Shown: piece after piece, positions 30,315 through 39,582 of the stretch
Position numbering within the stretch: position 1 is the first letter of the stretch
Layout: each line of letters opens with the position of its first letter
Assembly (NCBI RefSeq): GCF_001570425.1
Contig: NZ_BCSX01000051.1
Coordinates: 218,769-282,768, forward strand
Direction of reading: 5' to 3'
From: Mycolicibacterium brisbanense
GTDB lineage: Bacteria > Actinomycetota > Actinomycetes > Mycobacteriales > Mycobacteriaceae
Length of the DNA stretch: 64,000 nt
Program-made: the position numbers and the translations under genes
Notes under the pieces: model-generated
Database searches by the model: none
Told to the model about the DNA's origin: nothing
Seen by the model: only the letters and a program-made list of their open reading frames with translations

Positions 30315-33300
30315 ATGACTGCACATGTCGAACCGGCACTGGCGGGTACCGAGCTGCTGGCCCCGGGAAGCGCGGGCGTGGTGCGGCTGCTCGGGGGCCC
30401 CGGGACCGGCAAGAGTTCGCTGCTGGTCAACACCGCCGTCGACCACATCGCCGCAGGCGCCGATCCGGAATCGGTTCTGCTGCTGACCGGTTCGGCCCGG
30501 CTGCGGGCGGCTGCCCGGGCCGCGGTCACCGCGCGGCTGCTGGGAGCGGGGGAGCGGCACGTCGTGCGTGAGCCGCTGGTCCGCACGGTTCACTCGTATG
30601 CGTTCGCGGTGTTGCGGTTGGCTGCCCAACGCAACGGTGACCCGCCGCCGCGCCTGATCACCAGTGCCGAACAAGACGGCATCATCCGTGAACTGCTCGC
30701 CGGAAATCTGGAGGACGGGCCCAACTCGGGTGTCTCCTGGCCCGAACAGCTGTGGCCGGCGTTGAGCACCGCGGGTTTCGCCAGTGAACTTCGCGACCTG
30801 ATGGCGCGCTGCACCGAGCGTGGTGTGGATCCGCTTGCGCTGCAACGGCTCGGCCGCTCGGCGCGGCGTCCCGAGTGGCTGGCCGCCGGGCAGTTCGCGC
30901 AGGCCTACGAGCAGATCATGCTGCTGCGCTCCGCGGTGGGCATGGCCGCTCCGCAGGCCACCGTGCCCGCGCTGGGTGCAGCCGAACTGGTCGGTGCCGC
31001 GTTGGAAGCTCTCGGCACCGACGCCGACCTGCTGGCCGCCGAACGCGCTCGGATCAGCTTGCTATTGGTCGACGATGCCCAGCACCTCGACCCGCAGGCC
31101 GCCCTGTTGGTGCGCGTGCTGGCGGCCGGCGCCGGGTTGACCGTGATCGCCGGCGACCCCGACCAGGCGGTGTTCGGCTACCGCGGCGCCGATCCGGTGT
31201 TGTTGCGCGACCCGGGCGATGCCGACGACGCGACCATCGTCCTGACCGATTCGCACCGGTGCGCCCCGGCGATCGCGACCGCCATCGCCGGGATCGGACG
31301 ACGGCTGCCCGGCGTCAGCCCGACCCGCGAGATGCTCGGCGGCGCCACAACCGAGGGCACCGTCACCATGCGGCTCGCCGCATCCACCCACGCCGAATCG
31401 ACGCTGATCGCCGACGCGTTGCGACGTGCCCACCTCGTCGACGGCGTGCCATGGTCGCAGATGGCCGTGATCGTCCGCTCGGTGCCGCGGGCCGGGACGG
31501 CATTGGCCCGAGCCCTCACCAGCGCCGGGGTGCCGGTCGAGTCCGTCGGCGACGTGCCGCCCGTGGCCCAGCAGTCTGCCGTCGCCGCCCTGCTCACCGT
31601 GCTCGACGCCGCCGCCACCGGCCGCCTGACCGGCGACAGCGCACTCACCCTGCTCACCGGGCCGATCGGGCGCGTCGACCCGGTCAGCCTGCGCCAGCTG
31701 CGGCGCGCCCTGCGTCGCGCCGACGGTTCGGCACCACCACGCGAATTCGGTGATCTCGTCGTCGCGGCCGTGGACACCGAACCCCGAGGGCTGCCGGTTG
31801 ACCAGCTGCGCCCGCTGCGGCGGCTGCGTGCGGTGCTGACCGCAGCTCACCAGAGTGTGGCCGCCGGAGCCGATCCGCGGCACACGCTGTGGGACGTGTG
31901 GCTTGCGTGCGGGCTGCAGCGCCGGTGGCTGACGGCCAGTGAGCGCGGCGGAACCCTCGGCGCGCAGGCCGATCGCGACCTCGACGCGGTGACGACGCTG
32001 TTCGACATCGCCGATCAATACGTCAACCGGACGGCGGGCGCGTCGCTGCGCGGTCTCATTGATCACGTCACGGCGCTCGGGGCGCCGGCCGCCCCCACCG
32101 ATCCGCGTCGACAGCCCGACGCCGTCGCCGTGCTCAGCGCCCACGCCGCGCTGGGCCGCGAATGGGAGTTCGTTGTCATCGCCGGCGTGCAGGAAGGGTT
32201 GTGGCCCAACACCGTTCCCCGCGGCGGAGTGCTCGGAACCCAGCACCTGGTGGATGTGCTCGACGGTGTCTCAACGCCGGCCGACGCCGCGGTGTCGACC
32301 CGTGCGCCGCTGCTGGCCGAGGAACGCCGGCTGCTGATGGCCGCGATGGGCCGGGCCCGCACCCGGCTGCTGGTGACCGCGGTGGACAGCGACGCCGGTG
32401 ACGGTTCGCTGCTGCCCTCGCCGTTCTGCACGGAGCTGGCGGCCCTGGCCACCGACGCGCCGGTGCTGCCACCGCTGGAAGCGCCGCGGGTGCTCGTCCC
32501 CTCGGCGCTGGTCGGTCGGCTGCGCGCGGTGGTGTGTGCCCCCGAAGGCGCGGTCGACGAAGAATCCCGGACCTGTGCGGCAACGCAATTGGCCCGGCTG
32601 GCCCAGGCAGGGGTGTCCGGGGCCGACCCGGCAGACTGGTACGCCATGACCCCGCTGTCGACCGACGAGCCGTTGTGGTCCGGTACCGATCAGGTGGTGA
32701 CGCTGTCGCCCTCGACGCTGCAGATGCTCGCCGACTGCCCACTGCGCTGGCTGTTGGAACGCCATGGCGGCGGCACGGGGCGCGACGTGCGCTCGACCGT
32801 CGGATCGCTGTTGCACGCCCTGGCCGCCGAATCGGGGCGCACCGAGAGTCAACTCGTCAACGAGCTCGAAAAGGTTTGGGATGGGCTGCCTTTCGAGGCG
32901 AAGTGGTATTCGGACAACGAGCTGGACCGGCACCGCGCGATGTTGGAGACGTTCACCCGGTGGCGCGCCGACACGCGGTGTCAGCTCACCGAGGTGGGCA
33001 CCGAGGTCGACGTCGAGGGCGTGATCCGGCCCGAGTCGGGGGATGACGCGCCCGCCGTGCGGGTACGGGGCCGGCTGGACCGGCTGGAGCGTGACGAGGC
33101 CGGTCGTCTGGTGGTCGTCGACCTCAAGACCGGCAAGAGTCCGGTGACCAAAGAGAACGCGCAGCGCCACGCCCAGCTGGCCATGTACCAGTTGGCCGTT
33201 GCCGCAGGCCTGTTGACGGACGGGGCCGACGGTGATCCGGATGAGCCCGGCGGAGGGCGGCTGGTCTATCTCGGCAAGGCCGGCGCAGCCGGTGCCACCG

Positions 33301-33467
33301 TGCGCGAACAGGATCCGATGACACCGCAGACCCGCGCCGATTGGCTGACGGCGGTCGGTGACGCGGCGGCTGCCGCCGCAGGACCGCAATTCCTGGCCAG
33401 AGTCAACGACGGCTGCTCGAACTGCCCGGTGCGTTCGGCCTGCCCGACACAGGCGCCACGGTCATGA
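30315..33467 (+). CDS. adnA: AdnA subunit of the AdnAB helicase-nuclease
   Basis: 1050 residues. The N-terminal UvrD-like motor has Walker A GGPGTGKSS (about residue 27) and a Walker B that reads LLLVDDAQHLDPQ, where active motors have DE-x-Q. GDPDQAVFGYRGADP and later helicase motifs follow. The C-terminal RecB-like nuclease domain (about 805-1050) has GRLDRLERD and VVVDLKTGKSP. The first Fe-S Cys is in LADCPLRW and the other three are in CSNCPVRSAC. AdnAB resects double-strand breaks in mycobacteria; AdnA supplies one nuclease and a motor considered weaker than AdnB's. ATG 30306 is an alternative start. The stop overlaps adnB (ATGA). Confidence 0.93.
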   Translation: MTAHVEPALAGTELLAPGSAGVVRLLGGPGTGKSSLLVNTAVDHIAAGADPESVLLLTGSARLRAAARAAVTARLLGAGERHVVREPLVRTVHSYAFAVLRLAAQRNGDPPPRLITSAEQDGIIRELLAGNLEDGPNSGVSWPEQLWPALSTAGFASELRDLMARCTERGVDPLALQRLGRSARRPEWLAAGQFAQAYEQIMLLRSAVGMAAPQATVPALGAAELVGAALEALGTDADLLAAERARISLLLVDDAQHLDPQAALLVRVLAAGAGLTVIAGDPDQAVFGYRGADPVLLRDPGDADDATIVLTDSHRCAPAIATAIAGIGRRLPGVSPTREMLGGATTEGTVTMRLAASTHAESTLIADALRRAHLVDGVPWSQMAVIVRSVPRAGTALARALTSAGVPVESVGDVPPVAQQSAVAALLTVLDAAATGRLTGDSALTLLTGPIGRVDPVSLRQLRRALRRADGSAPPREFGDLVVAAVDTEPRGLPVDQLRPLRRLRAVLTAAHQSVAAGADPRHTLWDVWLACGLQRRWLTASERGGTLGAQADRDLDAVTTLFDIADQYVNRTAGASLRGLIDHVTALGAPAAPTDPRRQPDAVAVLSAHAALGREWEFVVIAGVQEGLWPNTVPRGGVLGTQHLVDVLDGVSTPADAAVSTRAPLLAEERRLLMAAMGRARTRLLVTAVDSDAGDGSLLPSPFCTELAALATDAPVLPPLEAPRVLVPSALVGRLRAVVCAPEGAVDEESRTCAATQLARLAQAGVSGADPADWYAMTPLSTDEPLWSGTDQVVTLSPSTLQMLADCPLRWLLERHGGGTGRDVRSTVGSLLHALAAESGRTESQLVNELEKVWDGLPFEAKWYSDNELDRHRAMLETFTRWRADTRCQLTEVGTEVDVEGVIRPESGDDAPAVRVRGRLDRLERDEAGRLVVVDLKTGKSPVTKENAQRHAQLAMYQLAVAAGLLTDGADGDPDEPGGGRLVYLGKAGAAGATVREQDPMTPQTRADWLTAVGDAAAAAAGPQFLARVNDGCSNCPVRSACPTQAPRS

Positions 33468-36400
33468 CGGCCGTGACAGCCCGCTACAGCCCGGCTGAAT
33501 TGTCCTCCGCGCTGGGCCTTTTCCCGCCGACGGACGAGCAGGCAGCGGTGATCGCGGCTCCTCCGGGTCCACTGGTGGTGATCGCGGGCGCGGGGGCGGG
33601 GAAGACCGAGACCATGGCGGCCCGGGTGGTGTGGCTGGTGGCCAATGGCTATGCCACACCGTCACAGGTGCTCGGGCTGACCTTCACCCGTAAGGCCGCC
33701 GGGCAGCTGTTGCGCCGGGTCCGCACCCGGCTGGCCCGGCTGGCCGGTGCGGGTCTCGCGCCGTCCCTGGGCACCGACGAAGCCGCCACCGTCAGCACCT
33801 ACCACGCATTCGCGGGCACGCTGCTGCGCGAGCACGGACTGTTGCTGCCCGTCGAACCGGACACCCGGCTGCTGAGCGAAACCGAACTGTGGCAGTTGGC
33901 CTTTGACGTGGTGTGCGCACACCCGGGCCGGCTCGACACCGACAAGACCCCGGCCGCGGTCACCGCGATGGTGCTGCGTCTGTCCGGGGCACTTGCCGAG
34001 CATCTCGTCGACACCGATCAGCTGCGCGACACCCACACCGAACTCGAGCGGCTGGTTCACACTCTTCCGGCCGGGCCGTATCAGCGTGACCGCGGGCCGA
34101 GCCAATGGCTGCTGCGCATGTTGGCCACTCAGACCGAACGCACCGAGCTGGTACCGCTGATCGACGCGCTGCACCGCCGGCTGCGCACTGACAAGGTGAT
34201 GGACTTCGGCATGCAGATGGCCGCCGCAGCGCGGCTGGCGGCCGGTTTCCCGCAGGTCGGCGAGCAGTTGCGGCAACGCTTCCGCGTCGTGCTGCTCGAC
34301 GAGTACCAGGACACCGGGCATTCCCAGCGAGTTGCGTTGTCGGCGTTGTTCGGTCGTGGTGCCGACGACGGGCTGGCCCTGACGGCCGTCGGGGATCCCA
34401 TCCAGTCCATCTACGGCTGGCGGGGTGCCTCGGCTACCAATCTGCCCCGGTTCACCACCGATTTCCCGTTGGCAGACGGCACTCCGGCGCCGAGCCTGGA
34501 GTTGCGGACCAGCTGGCGTAATCCGCCAAGCACCCTGCACGTCGCCAATGCCATCTCGGCTGAGGCGCGGCGCCGTTCGGTTTCGGTGCGTGAACTGCTG
34601 CCCCGCCCCGGCGCCGAACCGGGAACCATCCGCTGTGCATTGCTGACCGACGTTGCGGCCGAACGGGATTGGGTGGCCGATCAGATCGCCGACAGGTACC
34701 ACGGCGCGCGGCAGGGCGGCGCAGCGGCACCGACGGCCGCGGTTCTTGTGCGGCGCAATGCCGATGCCGCGCCGATGGCTGAAGCGCTGGAGGCCCGCGG
34801 GGTCCCGGTCGAAGTGGTCGGGGTGGCCGGGCTGCTGGCAGTGCCCGAGGTGGCCGATCTGGTGGCGATGTTGCGGCTGGTCGCCGACCCCACCGCCGGG
34901 CCCGCGGTCATGCGGATCCTCACGGGGCCGCGGTGGCGGTTCGGTGCCAACGACCTCGCGGCGTTGTGGCGCCGGGCAGTCGAGCTGGACGACCGTCCGC
35001 ACGGGGAGCCCGGTCCGGCCGACATCGTCGCGGCGGCCGCCCCCGACGCCGACGCCGCGTGCCTGGCCGACGCCATCTGCGATCCCGGTGCTGCCGAGAA
35101 CTATTCGGCCGCGGGTTACCAGCGGATCGTGGCGCTGGGCCGGGAACTGACGATGCTGCGGGCGCATCTGAGCCACCCGCTGCCCGAACTGGTTGCCGAG
35201 GTCCGGCGGGTGGCAGGCCTGGACGCCGAGGCGCGCGCGGCTCGGCCCGTGACCGCGGGCTGGACCGGCACCGAACACCTCGACACGTTCTGCGATCTGG
35301 TGGCCGATTACGCGAGCCGCTCGGCTACCGATTACGCCGGCCGTCCCGGCTCCGTGGTCGAGGGACTACTGGCCTACCTCGACGCCGCTGCGGTGGTCGA
35401 AAACGGGCTTGCACCTGCCGAATTGGCGGTTTCACCGGACCGCGTGCAGATCCTCACCGTGCACGCGGCCAAGGGCCTGGAATGGCAGGTGGTCGCGGTG
35501 CCGCATCTGAGTGCGCGGGTGTTCCCCTCGACCGCGTCGGCGCGCACCTGGCTGACCGACGCCGCGGATCTGCCGCCGCTGCTGCGCGGCGACCGCGCCA
35601 CGATGTCCGAGATCGGTGTGCCGGTGCTGGACACCTCGGATGTCAACGATCGAAAGATCTTGTCGGACAAGATCGCCGACCACAAGAACAAGCTCGAGCA
35701 GCGGCGGGTCGATGAGGAACGCCGGTTGCTCTACGTGGCCGTCACCCGTGCCGAGGACACCTTGCTGATCTCGGGGCATCACTGGGGTGCCACCGAGAGC
35801 AAGCCGCGCGGCCCGTCGGACTTCCTGTGTGAGATCAAGGCGATCCTGGAGGACGCGGCGGCCCAGGGACACCCGTGCGGCGAGATCGACCAGTGGGCGC
35901 CCGAGCCGGCCCCCGGCGAGCAGAATCCCCTGCGGGACAAGGCAGTCGAAGCCATCTGGCCCGCCGAGGCCGGTCCAGGTGACGACGTACGCCGCGGCGC
36001 CGAGCTGATCGGCCGGGCACTGGCCGGCGAGCTCGACGCCGGGTCTGACACCGACGGCTGGGCCGCCGACGTGGACGCGCTGCTGGCCGAACGGGACCGC
36101 GAGCCCCAGTCAGCGCCTGCTGAACTGCCCGGGCAGGTGTCGGTCAGCACGCTCGTGGAACTCAGCCGCGACCCCCGAGCCGCGCTGCAACGGCTGCATC
36201 GCAGGCTCCCGCAGCGTCCGGACCCACACGCCCTGCTGGGCACCGCATTCCACGAGTGGGTGCAGCGGTTCTTCCACGCCGAGCGATTGTTCGACCTGGA
36301 CGATCTGCCCGGCGCGGTGGACAGTGAAGTGGGCCGTGGCTGCGCCGAGGAACTCGCCGAGCTGCAGGACGCGTTCGTGATGTCGCCGTGGGCGGCCCGC

Positions 36401-36742
36401 ACGCCGATCGACGTGGAAGTGCCGTTCGACATGGTCATCGGCAAGACGGTTGTGCGCGGTCGCATCGACGCCGTGTTCGCCGACACCGACGGGACCACCA
36501 CGGTCGTGGACTGGAAGACCGGCGAGCCGCCGGATACCCCGGACGCCAAGCAGCAGGCCGCGATCCAGCTCGCGGTGTATCGGCTGGCTTGGGCGGCGCT
36601 GCGCGGCTGCCCACCGGAAGCGGTGAGCGCGGCCTTCCACTACGTACGGTCGGGGCGCACGGTCAGACCGGAAACCCTGCCCGGCGCCGAGGAACTGGCT
36701 GCGCTGCTGGCCGATCCGGCGGCAGCGCCGGAGCAGGACTAG
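33464..36742 (+). CDS. adnB: AdnB subunit of the AdnAB helicase-nuclease
   Basis: 1092 residues. The UvrD-like motor is complete: Walker A IAGAGAGKTETM (about residue 42), LTFTRKAA, STYHAFAG, Walker B VVLLDEYQDTGHSQ (about 283), VGDPIQSIYGWRGA, LRTSWRNPP, TVHAAKGLEWQVV and YVAVTRAEDTLL. The C-terminal RecB-like nuclease domain has HEWVQRFF, GRIDAVFADTDG and TVVDWKTGEPP. No Fe-S cysteine set is seen here, unlike AdnA. AdnB is the main translocating motor of the heterodimer. ATG 33464 overlaps the adnA stop. Its own TAG shares two bases with the stop of the convergent membrane-protein gene (CTAG at 36739-36742). Confidence 0.95.
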   Translation: MTAVTARYSPAELSSALGLFPPTDEQAAVIAAPPGPLVVIAGAGAGKTETMAARVVWLVANGYATPSQVLGLTFTRKAAGQLLRRVRTRLARLAGAGLAPSLGTDEAATVSTYHAFAGTLLREHGLLLPVEPDTRLLSETELWQLAFDVVCAHPGRLDTDKTPAAVTAMVLRLSGALAEHLVDTDQLRDTHTELERLVHTLPAGPYQRDRGPSQWLLRMLATQTERTELVPLIDALHRRLRTDKVMDFGMQMAAAARLAAGFPQVGEQLRQRFRVVLLDEYQDTGHSQRVALSALFGRGADDGLALTAVGDPIQSIYGWRGASATNLPRFTTDFPLADGTPAPSLELRTSWRNPPSTLHVANAISAEARRRSVSVRELLPRPGAEPGTIRCALLTDVAAERDWVADQIADRYHGARQGGAAAPTAAVLVRRNADAAPMAEALEARGVPVEVVGVAGLLAVPEVADLVAMLRLVADPTAGPAVMRILTGPRWRFGANDLAALWRRAVELDDRPHGEPGPADIVAAAAPDADAACLADAICDPGAAENYSAAGYQRIVALGRELTMLRAHLSHPLPELVAEVRRVAGLDAEARAARPVTAGWTGTEHLDTFCDLVADYASRSATDYAGRPGSVVEGLLAYLDAAAVVENGLAPAELAVSPDRVQILTVHAAKGLEWQVVAVPHLSARVFPSTASARTWLTDAADLPPLLRGDRATMSEIGVPVLDTSDVNDRKILSDKIADHKNKLEQRRVDEERRLLYVAVTRAEDTLLISGHHWGATESKPRGPSDFLCEIKAILEDAAAQGHPCGEIDQWAPEPAPGEQNPLRDKAVEAIWPAEAGPGDDVRRGAELIGRALAGELDAGSDTDGWAADVDALLAERDREPQSAPAELPGQVSVSTLVELSRDPRAALQRLHRRLPQRPDPHALLGTAFHEWVQRFFHAERLFDLDDLPGAVDSEVGRGCAEELAELQDAFVMSPWAARTPIDVEVPFDMVIGKTVVRGRIDAVFADTDGTTTVVDWKTGEPPDTPDAKQQAAIQLAVYRLAWAALRGCPPEAVSAAFHYVRSGRTVRPETLPGAEELAALLADPAAAPEQD

Positions 36743-37230
36743 CCCTTGTTGGCCGAGGTGAGATGCGCGATCTCTTTGCTCCACACCGACTGGGCCCCGG
36801 CATCACCGATGCGATAGACCTGCACCATCGAGGCGACGCCGACCAGGATCGCCACCACGGCGACGATGGCGTTGTACAACACCCGGCGGTTGCTGTCGCG
36901 CCGCTCGGCGTACCGCAGCGCCACCAGGGCCAGAGCGACCACCAGCAAGGCCACCGAGAAATAGATCATGGTGTCGCCCAGCTCGGCATGTTCCTGCAGG
37001 ATGGCGTCCGGGCTGCGGCGCAGGTCGTACAGCCAGTTGCCGGCCTGGATCGTGATGGGCGTCAAAATCGTTGTGATGACGGCCAGAACAAGGGTGACCC
37101 AGACCAGCTGGCCCCTGCGGGCGCCCGCCCACAGCGCGCAGATGATTTCCAGCACCGCGGTCAGAGGGGCGAGGATGACGATGGCGTGTACGAACAACAC
37201 GTGCGCGGGCAGGCCGTTGATGACTGTCAT
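36739..37230 (-). CDS. DUF2231-like four-helix membrane protein
   Basis: 163 residues with four hydrophobic segments. It starts MTVINGLPAHVLFVHAIVIL, the PAH-x-x-x-VHxx pattern typical of DUF2231-type proteins, in which the His residues may bind haem or metal. The middle loop has NWLYDLRRSPDAILQEHAELGDT with further His and acidic residues. The C-terminus is short and polar. ATG 37230 is chosen because AAGGAG lies directly upstream and the DUF2231 motif begins there. The gene follows the VIT1-like gene by 31 bp on the same strand, suggesting a shared role in iron or redox homeostasis. The stop overlaps adnB's stop. Confidence 0.78.
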   Translation of the reverse strand: MTVINGLPAHVLFVHAIVILAPLTAVLEIICALWAGARRGQLVWVTLVLAVITTILTPITIQAGNWLYDLRRSPDAILQEHAELGDTMIYFSVALLVVALALVALRYAERRDSNRRVLYNAIVAVVAILVGVASMVQVYRIGDAGAQSVWSKEIAHLTSANKG

Positions 37231-37261
37231 GGGACTCCTTGGCTGATGGGAGGTGTCGAGC

Positions 37262-37975
37262 TCAGGTGATCGCGGCTCCGACCAGATGGCCGATCGCATA
37301 GGTGATCGCCAACGCCAGGCCGCCACCGATCACGTTGCGCAGCACCGCACGACCCTTGGGTGCGCCGCCCAGGCCGGCCGACACCGCGCCGGTGAGCATC
37401 AAGGCCAGCAGCACCGCAATTACGGTGACCGGGATACGCCACGTGGTCGGCGGCAGCAGGATCGCGAGCAACGGCAACAGCGCGCCGACGGTGAACGACA
37501 GCGCCGAGGACAGCGCCGCTTCCCACGGATTGGTCAGTTCGTCCGGGTCGATACCCAGTTCCACTTCGGCGTGCGCGGCGAAGGCATCGTGCTCGGTGAG
37601 CTCCTCGGCCACGGTGCGTGCCGTCGCCGGCGAGAGCCCTTTGGCTTCGTAGAGGCCGGCGAGTTCGTCCAATTCGGCTGCGGGGTCTGCTCTTAGCTCG
37701 CGGCGTTCCTTGTGCAGTAGTGCCTGTTCGGTGTCGCGCTGCGTGCTCACCGAGACGTATTCACCCAGCGCCATCGACACCGCGCCCGCGGCCAGGCCTG
37801 CGATGCCCGCGGTCAAGATCGGCCCGCGTTCCACTGTGGCGGCGGCCACACCGACGACGATGCCTGCGGTGGAGACGATTCCGTCATTGGCGCCCAGCAC
37901 ACCGGCGCGCAGCCAATTCAGCTTCGATGACACCGATCCCACGTGAGGTTCGGCCGGGTGGGCGGGACTCGACAC
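37262..37975 (-). CDS. VIT1/CCC1-family iron/manganese transporter
   Basis: 237 residues with five hydrophobic segments. The family's first helix signature is LRAGVLGANDGIVSTAGIVVGVAAA. The next helix contains ALGEYVSVSTQRDTE, with the conserved Met/Glu ion path (SMALGEYVS). The cytoplasmic metal-binding helical domain (about 90-165) is rich in Glu: EELTEHDAFAAHAEVELG. Three C-terminal helices follow. It should move Fe2+ or Mn2+ across the membrane. GTG 37993 is an alternative start giving six more residues. The gene lies between a DoxX-like gene upstream and the DUF2231-like gene downstream, all on one strand. I do not recall it between Rv3201c and Rv3200c in M. tuberculosis. Confidence 0.87.
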   Translation of the reverse strand: MSSPAHPAEPHVGSVSSKLNWLRAGVLGANDGIVSTAGIVVGVAAATVERGPILTAGIAGLAAGAVSMALGEYVSVSTQRDTEQALLHKERRELRADPAAELDELAGLYEAKGLSPATARTVAEELTEHDAFAAHAEVELGIDPDELTNPWEAALSSALSFTVGALLPLLAILLPPTTWRIPVTVIAVLLALMLTGAVSAGLGGAPKGRAVLRNVIGGGLALAITYAIGHLVGAAIT

Positions 37976-38044
37976 GGCTGCGACGATATACACCGAAACT
38001 GTGAGCTGCCAGCAACGATAGGCTTGCCAAACTCCCGGCGGTGG

Positions 38045-38434
38045 CTAGGAGTTGCGATACACCTTCAGCGCCGTGGTGACCATCGGTACCTGGAGTGGCA
38101 GGCGGGCGATCGCCAGGATCCGCATGGGCCACGGCTTGTCCCACCACAGCCGGACCATGTTGAGGTTGCCCGGGAACACCGCAACGAACAGCGCCACCGC
38201 GGCAAGGGCGCCGAGCCGCCGGGTGCGCGGGGCGGCGAGTAGCGCGCCGGTCGCCAACTCGCCGACACCTGATGCGTAGGTGTAGAAGCGGGGCGTGCCG
38301 GGCAGCTCCGCCGGGATGATCGTGTCGAACGGTTTGGGGGCGACGAAATGCAATGTGCCCATGCCGAGCAGCATGACGGCGAGTCGCCGGGCGGTGCGTG
38401 CGGCGGCGGTTCGCTGAGGTGTGGCCGTGGTCAT
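38045..38434 (-). CDS. DoxX-family membrane protein
   Basis: 129 residues with four hydrophobic segments. It has LLGMGTLHFVAPKPFDTIIPAELPG, YASGVGELATGALLA and FVAVFPGNLNMVRLWWDK, which fit the DoxX/DoxX-like family of small membrane proteins linked to redox or thiol homeostasis. ATG 38434 is preferred; an in-frame extension to 38476 overlaps the upstream region of the divergent K+-channel gene. It is followed after 69 bp by the VIT1-like gene on the same strand. No catalytic residues are known for the family. Confidence 0.8.
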   Translation of the reverse strand: MTTATPQRTAAARTARRLAVMLLGMGTLHFVAPKPFDTIIPAELPGTPRFYTYASGVGELATGALLAAPRTRRLGALAAVALFVAVFPGNLNMVRLWWDKPWPMRILAIARLPLQVPMVTTALKVYRNS

Positions 38435-38487
38435 GGTTTCATTGTGGCGTGCGTCCGCTCCGATCGATCCCGGCATGACCGGTACTC

Positions 38488-39582
38488 GTGGCTAAAGGCA
38501 GACTGCGGCGCAGGCTCGCCGCCATTGACGAGAACCTGACCTCGCGGCCGGATGCCGCGCTTGTCGACGTGCTGCGGATCCCGGAGCCATTCGTCAGCCC
38601 GGGCCGCAGGATCGCGATGCGCGTGGTGTACGCGTTGACCGCCCTGATGGCGGCGGTGCTCATCGTCTACGCCGATCGGTACGGCTACCGCGACGTCGAC
38701 AGTGTTCCGGATCCGAACCATCCGCTGTCGTTCCTGGATTGCCTGTACTACGCCACGGTGTCGCTGTCGACGACGGGCTACGGCGACATCACGCCCTATA
38801 CGGATTCGGCGCGTCTGGTCAACGTCCTGGTCATCACGCCGCTGCGGGTGGCATTCCTGATCGTTCTCATCGGTACCACCGTTGAGACCCTGACCACCCA
38901 GTCCCGGCAGGCGCTGAAGATCCAGCGATGGAGGAGCAGAGTGCGTAACCACACCGTCGTCATCGGATACGGCACCAAGGGCCGCACGGCCGTGGCGGCC
39001 ATGGTGGGTGACGAGGTTGCCCCGGCCGACATCGTCGTCGTCGACGAGAACGCCACTGCGTTGGAGCGCGCGAAGAGCGCCGGGCTGGTGACCGTCCACG
39101 GTGACGCCACCAAGTCCGACATCCTGCGGCTGGCCAGTGCGCATCACGCCAAATCGATTGTCGTCGCGACCGACAACGACGCCAGCGCGGTGCTGGTGAC
39201 GCTCACCGCGCGGGAGCTGGCGCCCAACGCCAAGATCATCGCGGCCGCGCGGGAAGCCGAGAACCAGCATCTGCTGCGGCAATCCGGTGCGGATTCGACC
39301 GTGGTGTCCGCGGAGACCGCAGGCCGGCTGCTGGGCATCGCCACGCAGACCCCCAGCGTGGTGGAGATGGTCGAGGATCTGCTGACGCCCGACGCGGGCT
39401 TCGCGATCGCCGAGCGGGAAGTCGAACCGAAGGAAGAGGGCGGCTCGCCGCGGCACTTGCACGACATCGTGCTCGGTGTGGTGCGTGGCGGCCGGCTCGT
39501 GCGGGTGGACGACCCCGAGGTGGACGCGTTGGAGTCCGGTGACCGGCTGCTGTACATCCGCAGCGCGGACGTCGAGCGGTGA
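38488..39582 (+). CDS. Two-helix potassium channel with RCK/TrkA domain (Rv3200c-like)
   Basis: 364 residues. A cytoplasmic N-terminus is followed by two membrane helices (about 43-62 and 110-130). Between them is the pore loop with the selectivity filter TTGYGD (about residue 94). The cytoplasmic RCK-N domain starts HTVVIGYGTKGRTAVAAM (Rossmann GxGxxG) and has DIVVVDENATALERA. RCK-C follows with DIVLGVVRGGRLV and DRLLYIRSADVER at the C-terminus. It is an MthK-like, ligand-gated K+ channel. GTG 38488 is the start. The stop overlaps nudC (GTGA), so the two are translationally coupled. A link between K+ flux and NAD(H) or NADP(H) sensing by RCK is possible. Confidence 0.92.
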   Translation: MAKGRLRRRLAAIDENLTSRPDAALVDVLRIPEPFVSPGRRIAMRVVYALTALMAAVLIVYADRYGYRDVDSVPDPNHPLSFLDCLYYATVSLSTTGYGDITPYTDSARLVNVLVITPLRVAFLIVLIGTTVETLTTQSRQALKIQRWRSRVRNHTVVIGYGTKGRTAVAAMVGDEVAPADIVVVDENATALERAKSAGLVTVHGDATKSDILRLASAHHAKSIVVATDNDASAVLVTLTARELAPNAKIIAAAREAENQHLLRQSGADSTVVSAETAGRLLGIATQTPSVVEMVEDLLTPDAGFAIAEREVEPKEEGGSPRHLHDIVLGVVRGGRLVRVDDPEVDALESGDRLLYIRSADVER

